Shown: one piece after another, positions 1-9,204 of the stretch
Position numbering within the stretch: position 1 is the stretch's first letter
How the letters are laid out: each line of letters opens with the position of its first letter
From: Rhizobium sp. RCAM05350
GTDB lineage: Bacteria > Pseudomonadota > Alphaproteobacteria > Rhizobiales > Rhizobiaceae
Length of the DNA stretch: 64,000 nucleotides
NCBI GenBank assembly: GCA_024426085.1
Contig: CP087974.1
Span: 682,001 to 746,000 of the forward strand
Direction: 5' to 3'
Position numbers and translations under genes: made by a program
The notes under the pieces: model-generated
What the model was told of the DNA's origin: nothing
The model's database searches: none
Seen by the model: only the letters and a program-made list of their open reading frames with translations

Positions 1-1
1 A

Positions 2-694
2 CCAACAGCACAACAGGACGATGCTGCCCACTATCACGGCCATCGGGACCGCCTGCGGACACGCTACAGGGACCACGGCGATACGGCGTTGGCCGATTAC
101 GAAATCCTCGAACTGCTGCTCTTCCGGCTGATCCCGCGCCGCGACACCAAGCCAATCGCCAAGGCGCTGCTCGATCGATTTGGGACGCTGGCCGGCGTCT
201 TTGGTGCCTCGCCAGCTTTGCTGCAGGAAGTGAAAGGCATCGGCGAGGCCGTGGCCCTCGATCTGAAGCTCATTTCGACCGTGGCTCATCGCACGCTGAA
301 AAGCGAACTCAAGGGCAAGCAAGTGCTTGCCTCCTGGTCATCGGTGATCGACTATTGCCATGCGGCGATGGCGCACGAGACCCGCGAGCAATTCCGCATT
401 CTCTTCCTCGACAAGCGCAACGCGCTGATCGCCGACGAGGTGCAGCAGACCGGCACGGTGGATCACACGCCGGTCTATCCGCGTGAAGTCGTCAAGCGCG
501 CCCTGGAACTCTCCGCAACGGCCCTCATTCTTGTCCACAATCATCCATCAGGTGATCCGACGCCCTCCCGGGCCGACATCGAAATGACCAAGATGATTGT
601 CGATACGGCAAAGCCGATGGGGATCACGGTCCACGATCACATCATCATCGGCAAAGACGGCCATGCCAGCCTGAAGGGGCTAAGATTGATCTGA
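2..694 (+). CDS. radC: RadC family (JAB/MPN domain) protein, 5' end outside window
   Basis: The reading frame is open from base 2, so the start lies upstream; 230 residues are visible. An N-terminal helix-hairpin-helix-like part ([20 protein letters not shown], then a KGIGEA motif) is followed by the JAB1/MPN metalloprotease-like domain with the signature [14 protein letters not shown] near the C-terminus, whose two His and Asp are the predicted metal ligands. RadC was named for DNA repair, but its biochemical role is unsettled. The TTG at 89 is not the start, because typical RadC sequence ([17 protein letters not shown]) continues upstream of it. It ends facing corA, whose C-terminal codons nearly touch it. 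No frame break is seen. Confidence 0.95.
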   Translation, partial: PTAQQDDAAHYHGHRDRLRTRYRDHGDTALADYEILELLLFRLIPRRDTKPIAKALLDRFGTLAGVFGASPALLQEVKGIGEAVALDLKLISTVAHRTLKSELKGKQVLASWSSVIDYCHAAMAHETREQFRILFLDKRNALIADEVQQTGTVDHTPVYPREVVKRALELSATALILVHNHPSGDPTPSRADIEMTKMIVDTAKPMGITVHDHIIIGKDGHASLKGLRLI

Positions 695-695
695 C

Positions 696-1759
696 CTAGA
701 GCCACTTGGCCCGCCGGAACATCCGATAAAGCATGCTGCAGACGAAAAGATTAGTGCCAGAACGACAAAATACCCATATTTGAATTTCAGTTCCGGCATA
801 TCGTCGAAGTTCATGCCGTAGATTCTGGCAATCGCCGTCGGGACGGCGAGGATGGCGGCCCACGATGCGAGCTTGCGCGAAATCTCCGTCTGCTCCGACT
901 GACCGATCATCAGGCTTGCCTCGAAGGTAAAGGCAAGCACTTCGCGCAGGGTATCAATGTCCTCCTGCACCCGGCGGACATGGTCGGTTACATCACGAAA
1001 CAGCGCGTGCAGCGTTGCGTCCATGCCGGGGAGATCGAGATGCTCGTGCCGCCGGCAGACATCGACAAGGGGGACGACGGCATTGCGCAGGCGAAGCAGG
1101 CTGCGGCGCAGGAAATAGAGCCTTTCGATGTCCTTCTTGTCCAGCCGCTCGCGCAGCAGCTGCTCCTCCAGTTCCTCGACCTCCGCATGGATGCCCTCGA
1201 CGACCGGCATGTAGTTGTCGACGATGAAATCGAGGATGGAATAGAGAATGTAGTTCTCGCCGTGCGCCAGCGCCGCTGGCGAAGCCTCGCAGCGTTGTCT
1301 CACCAGATTGTAGGACGTCGATGGTCCGTGGCGTACCGAGACGACATAACCGCGGCCGACAAACAGATGGGTTTCACCAAAAACGATCTCCGCGCCCATC
1401 ATGTGAGCCGTGCGGGCCACGACGAAGATGGCGTCGCCGTAAATCTCCAGCTTGGGGCGTTGATGGGCGTGGCCCGCGTCCTCGATTGCAAGCTCATGCA
1501 GACCGAATTCCGCCTGGACTTCGCGCAAGAGCGCCTCATCCGGTTCATGCAGGCCGATCCAGACCACCGCCTTGTCACGGCCCTTCCATTTGTGCGCGTC
1601 TTTGATTTCGATATCGAGGATGCGTTGGCCGTGCTCATAGACTGCTGCAGCCACAACGCCCGGGCGGCTGCGGGGCTTTACAGGCGGCTCGGACTGGTTG
1701 CTGTCCATGGATGGAGCGGCCTCGTTTTTCAGTCCGCCTTCGGTTTCTTGCAAAGTCAT
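696..1759 (-). CDS. corA: CorA family divalent cation transporter
   Basis: About 350 residues. A soluble N-terminal alpha/beta domain and a long helical region (EVEELEEQLLRERLDKKDIE) lead to the first membrane helix, which ends in the family signature YGMNF, followed by a second helix. CorA forms a pentameric inner-membrane channel for Mg2+ (and Co2+/Ni2+). The start is supported by GGGAGAGG upstream. As read, the last 20 residues are out of frame. Adding one base to the A run at 745-748 restores a typical basic C-terminus (MLYRMFRRAKWL, stop near 696). I treat this as a homopolymer undercall. It is convergent with radC. Confidence 0.9.
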
Positions 1760-2035
1760 AGCACCTCTCCCATTGCAGAAACCGGGCGCAGCCGGTTAGA
1801 CATATGTCCGCTGAATATCAGTGCTGCGCGGTTCGGCAACCGTCGTGAATACACCCTTTCTGCAAGCAGCAGACTACACCTGTCTCAATATAATTGCTTT
1901 TCGTAAAATAAGCATCCGCAAGCCTCGGGCGGCTCATAAGGCTTTATTAAACTGTAAGATTGACGATATAGACGGTCGCAAGCGACATTTACCGCAATGC
2001 ACAACGATTCTCCCTCCATCATCGGAAACGCTGAC

Positions 2036-3440
2036 ATGAACCAGTACGATCTCGTGGTTGTTGGTAGCGGACCTGCAGGGCGCAGAGCTGCCATCCAGGC
2101 TGCCAAACTGGGCAAGAAGGTTCTTGTCGTGGAACAGGGAAAGCGGGTCGGCGGTGTCTCGGTTCACACCGGCACCATTCCCTCCAAAACCCTTCATGAA
2201 ACTGCACTCAACCTGACAGGCTGGCGCGAACGCGGCTTTTATGGTCGCGCCTACCGCGTCAAGGAAGAAATCAGCGCCGAAGACCTTCGCCGACGCCTCT
2301 TGATCACCCTTGATCACGAGGTCGAGGTACTAGAACACCAGTTTGCCTGCAACGTCCAGCATATCCGCGGTAAGGCGAGCTTCATCGATCCGCAGACCAT
2401 GCAGGTCCTCAAGGAAGATGGCGAAATCATCCAGGTTTCCGCCACCAGCATCCTGCTTGCGGTCGGCACAAAACCCTTCCGCCCGGATTACATTCCCTTC
2501 GACGGAAAGACGGTGCTGGATAGCGATGAACTGCTTGAAATCGAAGACTTGCCCCGCTCCATGGCGGTGATCGGCGCGGGCGTTATCGGCATCGAATATG
2601 CAACGATCTTCAGCGCCCTGGATACGCAGGTTACCCTGATCGATCCGAAGGCGACCATGCTCGACTTCATCGACAGGGAAATCGTCGAGGATTTTACCTA
2701 TCAGCTGCGCGACCGCAATATGAAGCTGCACCTTGGGCAAAAAGCCGAAAAGTGGAGCGGACGCCGGACGGAAAGTGCTCGATCAAGCTCGACAGCGGCC
2801 GTGTCATCATCTGCGAAATGGTGCTTTTGCTGCTGGCCGCATGGGAGCGACCGATCCGCTCAACCTGGAGGCTGCGGGTCTTCAAGCCGACAGCCGTGGG
2901 CGCCTCAGCGTCAATCCCGAGACCTTCCAGACATCGGTTCCGAACATCTATGCGGCCGGCGACGTCGTCGGCTTCCCCGAGCCTTGCCTCCACCTCGATG
3001 GAACAGGGCCGCATCGCGGCGCGCGTCGCCGTCGGCGCAATCGCCAAGGAGCCGCCGAAATTCTTCCCTTACGGCATCTACGCCGTACCGGAAATCTCGA
3101 CCTGCGGCCTGACCGAGGAAGAGGTCAAGGAACGTGGCATCCCCTATGAATGCGGCATCGCCCGCTTCCGGGGAGACTTCGCGCGGCCATATCATGGGAC
3201 TGGATTCCGGTCTGCTGAAGCTGATCTTCTCGTTGAAGACCCGGCGCCTGCTCGGCGTCCATATCGTCGGCGAAGGCGCCACCGAGCTCGTCCATATCGG
3301 CCAGGCGGTGCTCAACCTGAAGGGCACCGTCGAGTATTTTCGTCGAAAATACCTTCAACTACCCGACACTGGCCGAGGCCTACAAGATCGCCGGCCTCGA
3401 CGCCGGCAATCGCATGGGCGAGATCACGCCAAAGGTCTGA
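2036..3440 (+). CDS. sthA: Soluble (Si-specific) NAD(P)+ transhydrogenase
   Basis: A cytosolic FAD enzyme that passes reducing equivalents between NADPH and NAD+. The N-terminus has the dinucleotide motif [13 protein letters not shown], then a SthA-type active-site region without the redox Cys pair ([15 protein letters not shown]), a second Rossmann motif ([12 protein letters not shown]), [12 protein letters not shown] and a C-terminal dimerisation domain ending [10 protein letters not shown]. The ATG at 2036 is preferred over 1997. The frame breaks five times, each time beside a short run: a missing G near 2752, T run 2825-2828 one short, C run 2975-2978 one long, G run 3170-3173 one long, T run 3337-3340 one long. 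Correcting all five gives a standard protein of about 467 residues. The cluster argues for sequencing error. Confidence 0.9.
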
Positions 3441-3522
3441 CCGCTTCGATTTACGCTCGTGCAATCAGCATATTACGAACAAAATCCGACCAGCTTCCGG
3501 GCAGCTCAATTCACAAAATCTA

Positions 3523-3558
3523 GCAAAAGGCCTTTTGCATCAGCAGAGGGCCTTTTGC
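3523..3558 (+). terminator. Intrinsic terminator of sthA
   Basis: Perfect 10-bp inverted repeat GCAAAAGGCC / GGCCTTTTGC about 80 bases after the sthA stop, with T4 in the distal arm. It lies directly before the oppositely oriented tig terminator. Confidence 0.6.
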
Positions 3559-3601
3559 TCGTCCGGGCTGGTTGAAGAACCGAGCCGTTTAAACAGAAAA
3601 C

Positions 3602-3631
3602 GAAAGAGGCCGTCCCTTGCGGGACGGCCTC
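3602..3631 (-). terminator. Intrinsic terminator of tig
   Basis: Eleven-bp perfect stem GAGGCCGTCCC / GGGACGGCCTC with a GCAA-type tetraloop, followed on the minus strand by TTT. It sits 27 bases beyond the tig stop codon. Confidence 0.75.
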
Positions 3632-3658
3632 TTCAAAACCATGCAACGATGCGCGAAC

Positions 3659-5134
3659 TTATTCGGCGCTGTCGTCTGCGGCCTTCTTCTTGGCCGGGGC
3701 CTTCTTCTTCGGTGCAGCGGCTTCTTCGCCTTCCGCAGCGTCGGCCTTGGCAGCAGCCTTCTTCTTCGGAGCAGCCTTCTTCGTTTCCGAAGTGCCGTCC
3801 TCGTCGTCGGCCATCAGCTCTTCCTTGCTGACAGTCTTGTCGGTGACCTTCACTTCGGCGAGCAGGTGATCGACGACCTTTTCTTCGAAGATCGGTGCGC
3901 GCAGCGAGGCAGCAGCACCCGGGGTCTTCTGGAAGTAATCGATGATCTGCTTTTCCTGGCCGGGGAACTGGCGCAGCTGTTCGAACAGCGAACGCTGCAT
4001 TTCTTCGTCGGTTACCTGGACGCCGGCCTTTTCGCCGATTTCCGAGAGAACGAGACCGAGGCGGACGCGGCGTTCAGCCAGCTTGCGGTATTCGCCGCGG
4101 GCTTCTTCTTCCGTCGTGTCTTCGTCGGCGAAGGTCTTGCCGGCCTGTTCCAGGTCGGTGTTGATCTGGCGCCAGATGTTGTCGAACTCGGCGTCGACGA
4201 GGCGCTGCGGCGTGTCGAACTGGTAGAGTTCGTCCAGCTGGTCGAGAATCTGACGCTTGACCTTCTGGCGGGTCATCGAGCCGTACTGGCTTTCGATCTG
4301 GCCGCGAACGACTTCCTTCAGCTTGTCAGCCGATTCGAGGCCGAGCTTGGTGGCGAGGTCGTCGTTGATTTCGACTTCAGCGGCAGCAGCAACGTCCTTG
4401 ACGGTGATGTCGAAGGTAGCTTCCTTGCCGGCAAGGTTTGCAGCCGGATATTCAGCCGGGAAAGTCACGGTGATGACCTTTTCGTCGCCAGCCTTGAGAC
4501 CAACGAGCTGCTCTTCGAAGCCCGGGATGAAACGGTTGGAGCCGAGAACCAGCTCAGCGTCTTCGTCCTTGCCGCCGTCGAAGGCTTCACCGTCAACCTT
4601 GCCGAGGTAATCGATGGTGACGCGGTCGCCGTTGGCGGCCTTGCCCTTCTTGGTTTCGTAGGTGCGGGCATTTTCAGCGATCTTGAGGATCTGCTCGGTG
4701 ACTTCGGCTTCGTCGATATCAACGACTTCACGGGTCACCTTGATGCCGCTGACGTCCTTGAGTTCGATCGCCGGGATGATTTCGTAAGCGAGCGTGAATT
4801 CGAAATCGGCTTCTGCGCTAAGGATCTTGTCCGCTTCGGCTTCGTTCTCGGTCATCGCGATTTCCGGCTGGGTCGCCGACTTTTCGCCGCGCTCCGACAG
4901 GATTTCGGTCGGCTTTTCGCGAACCAGTTCGTTGACGAGCTCAGCCATGATCGACTTGCCGTACATCTTCTTCAGATGTGCGAAAGGCACCTTGCCCGGA
5001 CGGAAACCGTTGATACGGACCTTGTCCTTGGTCTCGGCGAGACGCTCGTTCATACGAGCTTCCATGTCCTTGGCCGGGATAACGACCTTGAGTTCGCGCT
5101 TCAGCCCTTCAGCGAGCGTTTCGATAACCTGCAT
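3659..5134 (-). CDS. tig: Trigger factor, ribosome-associated chaperone and peptidyl-prolyl isomerase
   Basis: Binds the ribosome exit tunnel and helps nascent chains fold. Intact, 491 residues. The N-terminal ribosome-binding domain holds the signature GFRPGKVP (about residues 44-51). A central FKBP-type PPIase domain ([20 protein letters not shown], near 155-175) is followed by the C-terminal helical chaperone domain. The last 50 residues are an Ala/Lys-rich, low-complexity tail, common in rhizobial Tig. The ATG at 5134 (MQVIETL) is chosen over an in-frame TTG two codons upstream. It is followed by a strong terminator, so it is probably transcribed alone. Confidence 0.97.
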   Translation of the reverse strand: MQVIETLAEGLKRELKVVIPAKDMEARMNERLAETKDKVRINGFRPGKVPFAHLKKMYGKSIMAELVNELVREKPTEILSERGEKSATQPEIAMTENEAEADKILSAEADFEFTLAYEIIPAIELKDVSGIKVTREVVDIDEAEVTEQILKIAENARTYETKKGKAANGDRVTIDYLGKVDGEAFDGGKDEDAELVLGSNRFIPGFEEQLVGLKAGDEKVITVTFPAEYPAANLAGKEATFDITVKDVAAAAEVEINDDLATKLGLESADKLKEVVRGQIESQYGSMTRQKVKRQILDQLDELYQFDTPQRLVDAEFDNIWRQINTDLEQAGKTFADEDTTEEEARGEYRKLAERRVRLGLVLSEIGEKAGVQVTDEEMQRSLFEQLRQFPGQEKQIIDYFQKTPGAAASLRAPIFEEKVVDHLLAEVKVTDKTVSKEELMADDEDGTSETKKAAPKKKAAAKADAAEGEEAAAPKKKAPAKKKAADDSAE

Positions 5135-5306
5135 GTTCAAACCTTCATTTCACGTTGACAGGGCTCTGTCGGTGTTCTTGTACACGAGCACTTGAGCCGA
5201 TCCATTTGCCGGGAGTGGCTTTACGCAAATCAGTCACCGTTTTGCAAGCAAAATGGCGCCGTCCTCTCGATCGACGCCAAGGCAAGCCCTGGACGTCCCT
5301 TTATTC

Positions 5307-5392
<86 letters not shown>

Positions 5393-5496
5393 GTTCAGAA
5401 AACCGCAGCGCCTGCTCGCATCGGCACAGAAGAGTCTCAGCGATAGCGCCGAAGACAAACCTGCACCGGGTTCAGGGCGTTCCCGAGCGCGGCGTC

Positions 5497-5524
5497 TCTA
5501 TATCACCCGTTTCCAAGGGATCAA
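5497..5524 (-). promoter_or_regulatory. Candidate sigma-70 promoter for tRNA-Leu
   Basis: On the minus strand, TTGATC (5524-5519) and TATAGA (5502-5497) are separated by 16 bases, about 100 bases upstream of the tRNA 5' end. Spacing and hexamers fit a housekeeping promoter. No transcript data are available, so this is sequence inference only. Confidence 0.4.
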
Positions 5525-5585
5525 AGGAAAAATGCGGCTTTTGTCGTGTTCTTGTCACTTGCCCTGCAAGTGCCGCCTCTCACAG

Positions 5586-6167
5586 TCAATAAAGCGGCTC
5601 TTCATAGAGCGGTTTCCCATCGATAGCGATCAAACGGATCTGCATCCGGCCGTCGTCATCAACCCGCGCGGTCACCGACAGCGCGCTGGCATTGCGCGCT
5701 TCCTCCAGAACCCTGGCCTCTCCCTCAGGCACATAATAGCGCTCGATGCCGTAATCGATGTTCAGCGAAGACTGTGGGCTATCCGGCGCCGAATAGAAAT
5801 AGAATGGTGTGCTGCGGGCAATGACACTGCCTTCCTTTGGCACAAGCGTGCCAAACGACGCTTCCGCAACGCCCCAAAAGCCGTCCGGCTGCTTTTCCAG
5901 ACGCACAGACATCTGTGCATCGGTGGCCTCCGTGGGAAAGCCGCCTGTCACCTTGTCGGCCGGAATGATTGAGATATCGTAAGCAAGAATGACATAGTCG
6001 CCGCGCAACAGATCGCGCGGATCGACCGGCACGGTCTTCAGGACGACATCGACACCGTTGCGCAGGATCGATGCGCGGCTCTCGATCATGTAGCCGAGAA
6101 AGGCTGTCTGCAGGAGGGCGACGAGAACAGCGGCGAACAGTGGCCGGATCAACGGATTGCTGGTCAT
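5586..6167 (-). CDS. GDYXXLXY domain protein
   Basis: About 193 residues with one N-terminal membrane helix (LIRPLFAAVLVALLQTAFLG) and an extracytoplasmic domain containing the family signature GDYVILAY near residue 56. The function of this family is unknown. It typically neighbours or is fused to DUF2157/DUF4401 membrane proteins, as here. The start at 6167 is preferred because GGAG lies just upstream; the upstream gene's stop is one base before the ATG, so the two are translationally linked. The frame is intact. Confidence 0.8.
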   Translation of the reverse strand: MTSNPLIRPLFAAVLVALLQTAFLGYMIESRASILRNGVDVVLKTVPVDPRDLLRGDYVILAYDISIIPADKVTGGFPTEATDAQMSVRLEKQPDGFWGVAEASFGTLVPKEGSVIARSTPFYFYSAPDSPQSSLNIDYGIERYYVPEGEARVLEEARNASALSVTARVDDDGRMQIRLIAIDGKPLYEEPLY

Positions 6168-6168
6168 G

Positions 6169-7328
6169 TCATACTCCCTCCGCAACGGTTTTTGCCGAAA
6201 GCCGTTTTTCCAGCCGGATGACCAGCCAGGCAATCAGGGCGACGACCACGCCAGAAATCAGGAAGAAACCGGAAGTCCCGAGAATACTGCCCAGTGTTTC
6301 GGAGGCCAGATACAGCGTCTCAGCGGCGAAAACCGCATAGCCGAGAAACCGCACCGCACCATTGAGACGGCCGGCGATAGCGATTCCCCCGAGGGCAAGC
6401 GCCAGGGTCGTGGCACCGATGGCGATCTCCTGCCCTAGGCCATCGACTTCGGTATGCAGCGCGGCAAGCCCCATGACGGCGAGTGCGAAACTGTAGAAAC
6501 CGGGAGCGGCCCCGGCATCGCGGGCAAATTGGTAAAGCGGTGAAATCGGCAGGCTGACGGCCAGAAACGACAATATCCCGGCTCCAAAGAGAAGAGCAGC
6601 AAGCCAGACCTCTGACAGTTCGACATAGAACCAACCCAGCCAGACCAAAGCGAGAAGATAGGCAAGATGCCGGGCAATGCCGGCGCTGGTATAGCGCACC
6701 AGGGCGATGATGATGATGATCAGCAACGGTATAAGGTAAACGTAGCCATTGCCCTCGAAGCTCGCATCATTCTCGACCACCAACTGACCGAAAACCGCCC
6801 ATGCCAGGAAACCGCACAACACCGAAAGGGCGGCGGACCGGAAAGCCATCGCTGCCACGCAAGAGGCTGCAAACCAGACCAGCAGCGCATCGGCGGCATC
6901 TCCCGACAAGTGATACATCTGTCCGACCAGCGCTATGGCGCCGCCAAAGGTCATGGTCGCCAGAACAAGCAGCGCTGCGCCCAGCCCCCCGAAGCCGCGG
7001 CCTAGGCAAAAGGCGGCGGCCAGATAAAACGCCCAGATCAGGCCAACGATGCCGCTGACGCGCAGAATCGCGGGATGGCTTCCCAGTTGGCGGCGACGAG
7101 AAGAAGGATGGCGGCCGACAAGAGCACCGCCGCCAGCACGAGCAGAACCCGGCCGGCGCTGAAGACCGTCTCGCGGGCATCATACTCCGCCAGCATGGCT
7201 TTTGCCGTTCCGGTATCGAGCAGGCCCTTGGACACCCAGGTATTGAAGTCTTTTCGATCCGTCCCCGGTACATCGACCGATCTCCTTGCATGCGTGTGCT
7301 GCGCAACACATATCATAGGCGTTCGCAA
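6169..7328 (-). CDS. DUF2157 multi-pass membrane protein
   Basis: A soluble N-terminal segment (DFNTWVSKGLLDTGTAKAML) precedes a hydrophobic chain of about ten predicted membrane helices (for example VLLSAAILLLVAANWEAIP and LIPLLIIIIIALV). The N-terminal third matches the DUF2157 family, function unknown. The frame shifts near 7072, between EAIPR and ILRVSGIVGLIWAFYL. One missing base would join them. The start is uncertain between 7328 and 7316. It is paired with the downstream GDYXXLXY gene and the two products probably act together in the inner membrane. Confidence 0.7.
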
Positions 7329-7645
7329 TTCCTAGATGAGCTGTTGGCCGAATGTTCGTCCCACGCGGACATCCACGACGTGCGTCATTGTTAACGGAGT
7401 ATGAAGAGTTTCGTGCGAATCTGGAACGTGAAGACAGGTATAGGATGTATCGCAGGGCTTATGCGGAATTTGCATGTCATCCATGATGATATTGCACTGC
7501 ACAAATCATCGCCGGTCACCTATATTGATTTCAAGAAGACGGGACGAGATCAGCGCAAGCGATCGGGGCCGTCAGCGGCAAGGCCAGCCGCTTCCGCTTA
7601 GAAGTGGAAAAGGCCAGCGGATCGAAAGGTTCGCTTCATAGAATT
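7329..7645. other. Gene-poor leader of the cuckoo RNA / DUF1127 island
   Basis: No convincing gene. A 66-codon ORF at 7401-7601 has no recognisable similarity or good ribosome site. The stretch contains a promoter-like element at 7490-7527 that resembles those ahead of the second small RNA and the first DUF1127 gene. Confidence 0.4.
7490..7527 (+). promoter_or_regulatory. Promoter-like element, copy 1 (TTG-N26-TATATT)
   Basis: ATTGCACTGC, 19 intervening bases and CCTATATTG. The TTG-to-TATATT distance (29) is one base shorter than in the two other copies at 7899-7937 and 8193-8231. It is the weakest match and lies about 120 bases upstream of the first small RNA. Confidence 0.3.
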
Positions 7646-7768
7646 CGGAGTGGCGCACTCCTCCTCCCAGTGCCGCTCCGATCCGATGGGCAACACTCCT
7701 CCTCCCAGTTGCTCATCACCATAAATGACGCCCGCTGGACCTCCTCCCCCAGCGGGCGTTATTCATTT
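7646..7768 (+). ncRNA. Cuckoo-type (CcsR-like) small RNA, copy 1
   Basis: Three successive hairpins each expose CTCCTCCC-type sequence in the loop. Hairpin 1 is GGAGTGGCGCACT..AGTGCCGCTCC, hairpin 2 is GATGGGCAAC..GTTGCTCATC, and hairpin 3 is the terminator-like ACGCCCGCTGG / CCAGCGGGCGT (7728-7759) followed by a T-rich tract. This architecture matches the alphaproteobacterial cuckoo/CcsR family: anti-Shine-Dalgarno-like CCUCCUCCC loops, location beside DUF1127 genes, stress induction in Rhodobacter. The exact 5' end cannot be fixed from sequence. A second copy lies 180 bases downstream. Confidence 0.75.
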
Positions 7769-7898
7769 CAAAGCCCCAGTAAATCATTGTATCTCCGCAG
7801 CCTTCCGGATGATGACTTGCGTCAGATGATCAAAATTCGAGCACTTCCATGGCGAAAGAATAGCGCAGCCATGCAGTAGCGGAATAGGTGCCATTCGC

Positions 7899-7937
7899 CA
7901 TTGGCTCTACCCATTTCCGCTCGACGGATTTATATTC
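7899..7937 (+). promoter_or_regulatory. Promoter-like element, copy 2, ahead of second small RNA
   Basis: CATTGGCTCT at the upstream end and TTATATTC at the downstream end, with the same 30-base TTG-to-TATATT distance as the element before the first DUF1127 gene (8193-8231). It ends about 12 bases before the first hairpin of the second small RNA, the position expected of a -10 element. The spacing is too long for a standard sigma-70 pair, so an alternative sigma factor or a bound activator is possible. Confidence 0.4.
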
Positions 7938-7949
7938 AGAACAACTTCA

Positions 7950-8070
7950 GGGTAGCGCACTCCTCCTCCCAGCGCGCCCCGATGGGATCGGCAACGCTCC
8001 TCCTCCCAGTTGTCGATCAGAACAAGCAACGCCCGCCGGACCTCCTCCCCCGACGGGCGTTGTTTTTTGT
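7950..8070 (+). ncRNA. Cuckoo-type (CcsR-like) small RNA, copy 2
   Basis: Same three-hairpin plan as copy 1, with different stems but conserved CTCCTCCC loops. Hairpin 1 spans 7950-7980, hairpin 2 is GATCGGCAAC / GTTGTCGATC (7986-8018), and the terminator hairpin is CAACGCCCGCCGG / CCGACGGGCGTTG (8028-8062) followed by T6. Compensatory stem changes between the copies with unchanged loops support selection on RNA structure. The candidate promoter at 7899-7937 lies immediately upstream, so it may be transcribed independently of copy 1. Confidence 0.78.
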
Positions 8071-8192
8071 TCTGCCACCCTCCGCAATATCAGCACCCCA
8101 TGCTTTAGCGATGACGTACTCGCATAGAATTTGGTCAAATCGTGGCCAGCAAGAGCATAGAGACTTGCAAGAAGCGCATGGGTGCGATGCAG

Positions 8193-8231
8193 CATTGTCT
8201 CTGTAATTTCAGGGCGGGACGGCTTATATTC
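8193..8231 (+). promoter_or_regulatory. Promoter-like element, copy 3, ahead of first DUF1127 gene
   Basis: CATTGTCTCT and TTATATTC flank a 21-base middle, matching the flanks and spacing of the element at 7899-7937. It lies about 55 bases upstream of the DUF1127 start at 8287, consistent with a promoter shared by the small RNA and the protein gene. Confidence 0.4.
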
Positions 8232-8286
8232 CAACCATCAGATGAGGGCCAGCACGGTGCTGGCAAACCTAGAAAGGACCAGCATC

Positions 8287-8430
8287 ATGAACATCGCTCG
8301 CTCGTTCAACAATTGGCGCAAGTATCGTCAGACCTGCAACGAACTCGGCCGCATGAGCGACCGCGAACTGAATGACCTCGGCATCGGCCGTGGCGACATC
8401 CAGTACGTTGCCCGTCAGGCAGTCAAGTAA
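8287..8430 (+). CDS. DUF1127 (YjiS-like) small protein, first copy
   Basis: 47 residues (MNIARSFNNWRKYRQTCNEL...), basic and Arg-rich, with the family core LGRMSDRELNDLGIGRGDI. DUF1127 proteins are small RNA-interacting or regulatory proteins of alphaproteobacteria; in Rhodobacter one is encoded with CcsR small RNAs. The ATG at 8287 follows AAAGGA. It has its own terminator and lies downstream of the two cuckoo RNAs. A paralogue of identical length is at 8935. Role here inferred only. Confidence 0.85.
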   Translation: MNIARSFNNWRKYRQTCNELGRMSDRELNDLGIGRGDIQYVARQAVK

Positions 8431-8472
8431 GTCTCGCGACCGGCCGACTCTTCCGGCCAGATCGCAGCGACC

Positions 8473-8508
8473 AAACGCCCTCCGGCTTAAACCGGCGGGC
8501 GTTTTTTT
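8473..8508 (+). terminator. Intrinsic terminator of first DUF1127 gene
   Basis: AAACGCCCTCCGG / CCGGCGGGCGTTT with loop CTTAAA, followed by T7. Strong Rho-independent terminator 45 bases after the stop. Confidence 0.85.
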
Positions 8509-8934
8509 CGTCCAGATTTCACCTGCAGATTCAATTGACACTTGGCGGGCCACGCCTCGCGCCAGCATGGATCAACCATAGCTTTCGACGCAGCGCAGCA
8601 TCAGGTGACTGCCTGTTTTCGTTGCAACGGTATATCCGCCGCGCCTAGCCGCGTAATTCGACCCGTATTCCGCGCCATCACACAATTTCGCCACAAAAAA
8701 CACACCAAAGAAACAAACAGTTAAACTGAATCCAACTCCAAAGATGCCACCGTTAACTTATGGCGTCTTTTTCGGCACACGCGCCAAATGCCCAGCGAAA
8801 CAGCATCGCATTGCACAAACGCATAGCAGATGCATTTTCTTTGCACTCCATCTTTTCCCATGAAAGGCGTACAAAGATCCCAACGAAGCAGGCAATCACT
8901 GCACTGCTCATTTGTATCTCTCAAGGAAAAGATC
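8509..8934. other. Gene-free interval between the two DUF1127 genes
   Basis: No ORF with recognisable coding character. It contains an isolated terminator-like hairpin at 8743-8774 (described separately) and presumably the promoter of the second DUF1127 gene. Confidence 0.4.
8743..8774 (+). terminator. Orphan terminator-like hairpin
   Basis: GATGCCA / TGGCGTC stem (7 bp, one G-T pair), 11-base loop and T5. No gene lies between it and the terminator at 8508, so it may end an unannotated short transcript. Confidence 0.4.
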
Positions 8935-9078
8935 ATGAACCCGATTCGTATCGCAAAAAGCTGGATCAACTATCGCCGTACCGTTGCTGAACTTGGCAAC
9001 CTGTCCAACCATGCCCTGACGGACATCGGTATCACCCGCTTCGACATCCGCAACATCGCTTCGCGTTCCTTCCGTTAA
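8935..9078 (+). CDS. DUF1127 (YjiS-like) small protein, second copy
   Basis: 47 residues (MNPIRIAKSWINYRRTVAEL...), with the family core LGNLSNHALTDIGITRFDI. Same length as the copy at 8287 and clearly paralogous. The ATG is preceded by AAGGAAAAG. It is followed 24 bases later by a terminator, so it is monocistronic. Function unknown beyond the family's suspected role in RNA and stress regulation. Confidence 0.85.
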   Translation: MNPIRIAKSWINYRRTVAELGNLSNHALTDIGITRFDIRNIASRSFR

Positions 9079-9102
9079 TCGGACCCGGAATGTCGAGGGA
9101 CT

Positions 9103-9129
9103 AAAAACGGCACCATGGGTGCCGTTTTT
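9103..9129 (+). terminator. Intrinsic terminator of second DUF1127 gene
   Basis: Perfect 13-base inverted repeat AAAAACGGCACCA / TGGTGCCGTTTTT-like arms centred on ATG, ending in T5. Confidence 0.8.
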
Positions 9130-9204
9130 GATCCTGACCTTGCGTTGATATCATCCGCACGGAACCGGTTTCCTTCCTGCCCGCCTTGCTCTAATAAACG
9201 GCAC

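Noticed and set aside
980..1906. 308-codon frame opposite corA
   Set aside because: Antisense shadow in GC-rich DNA with no recognisable protein and no ribosome site; corA carries the YGMNF motif.
3617..5158. 513-codon open frame opposite tig
   Set aside because: It is the reverse complement of an intact, clearly conserved tig gene; the Lys/Ala/Glu-rich codon use leaves the antisense frame open.
7401..7601. 66-codon ORF upstream of the small RNAs
   Set aside because: No ribosome site, no similarity recognised, and overlap with a promoter-like element.
7646..8070. Repeated CTCCTCCCAG motifs as a CRISPR or simple repeat array
   Set aside because: Only loops are conserved, units are irregularly spaced, each lies in a hairpin, and each set ends in a terminator. 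This fits structured RNAs.
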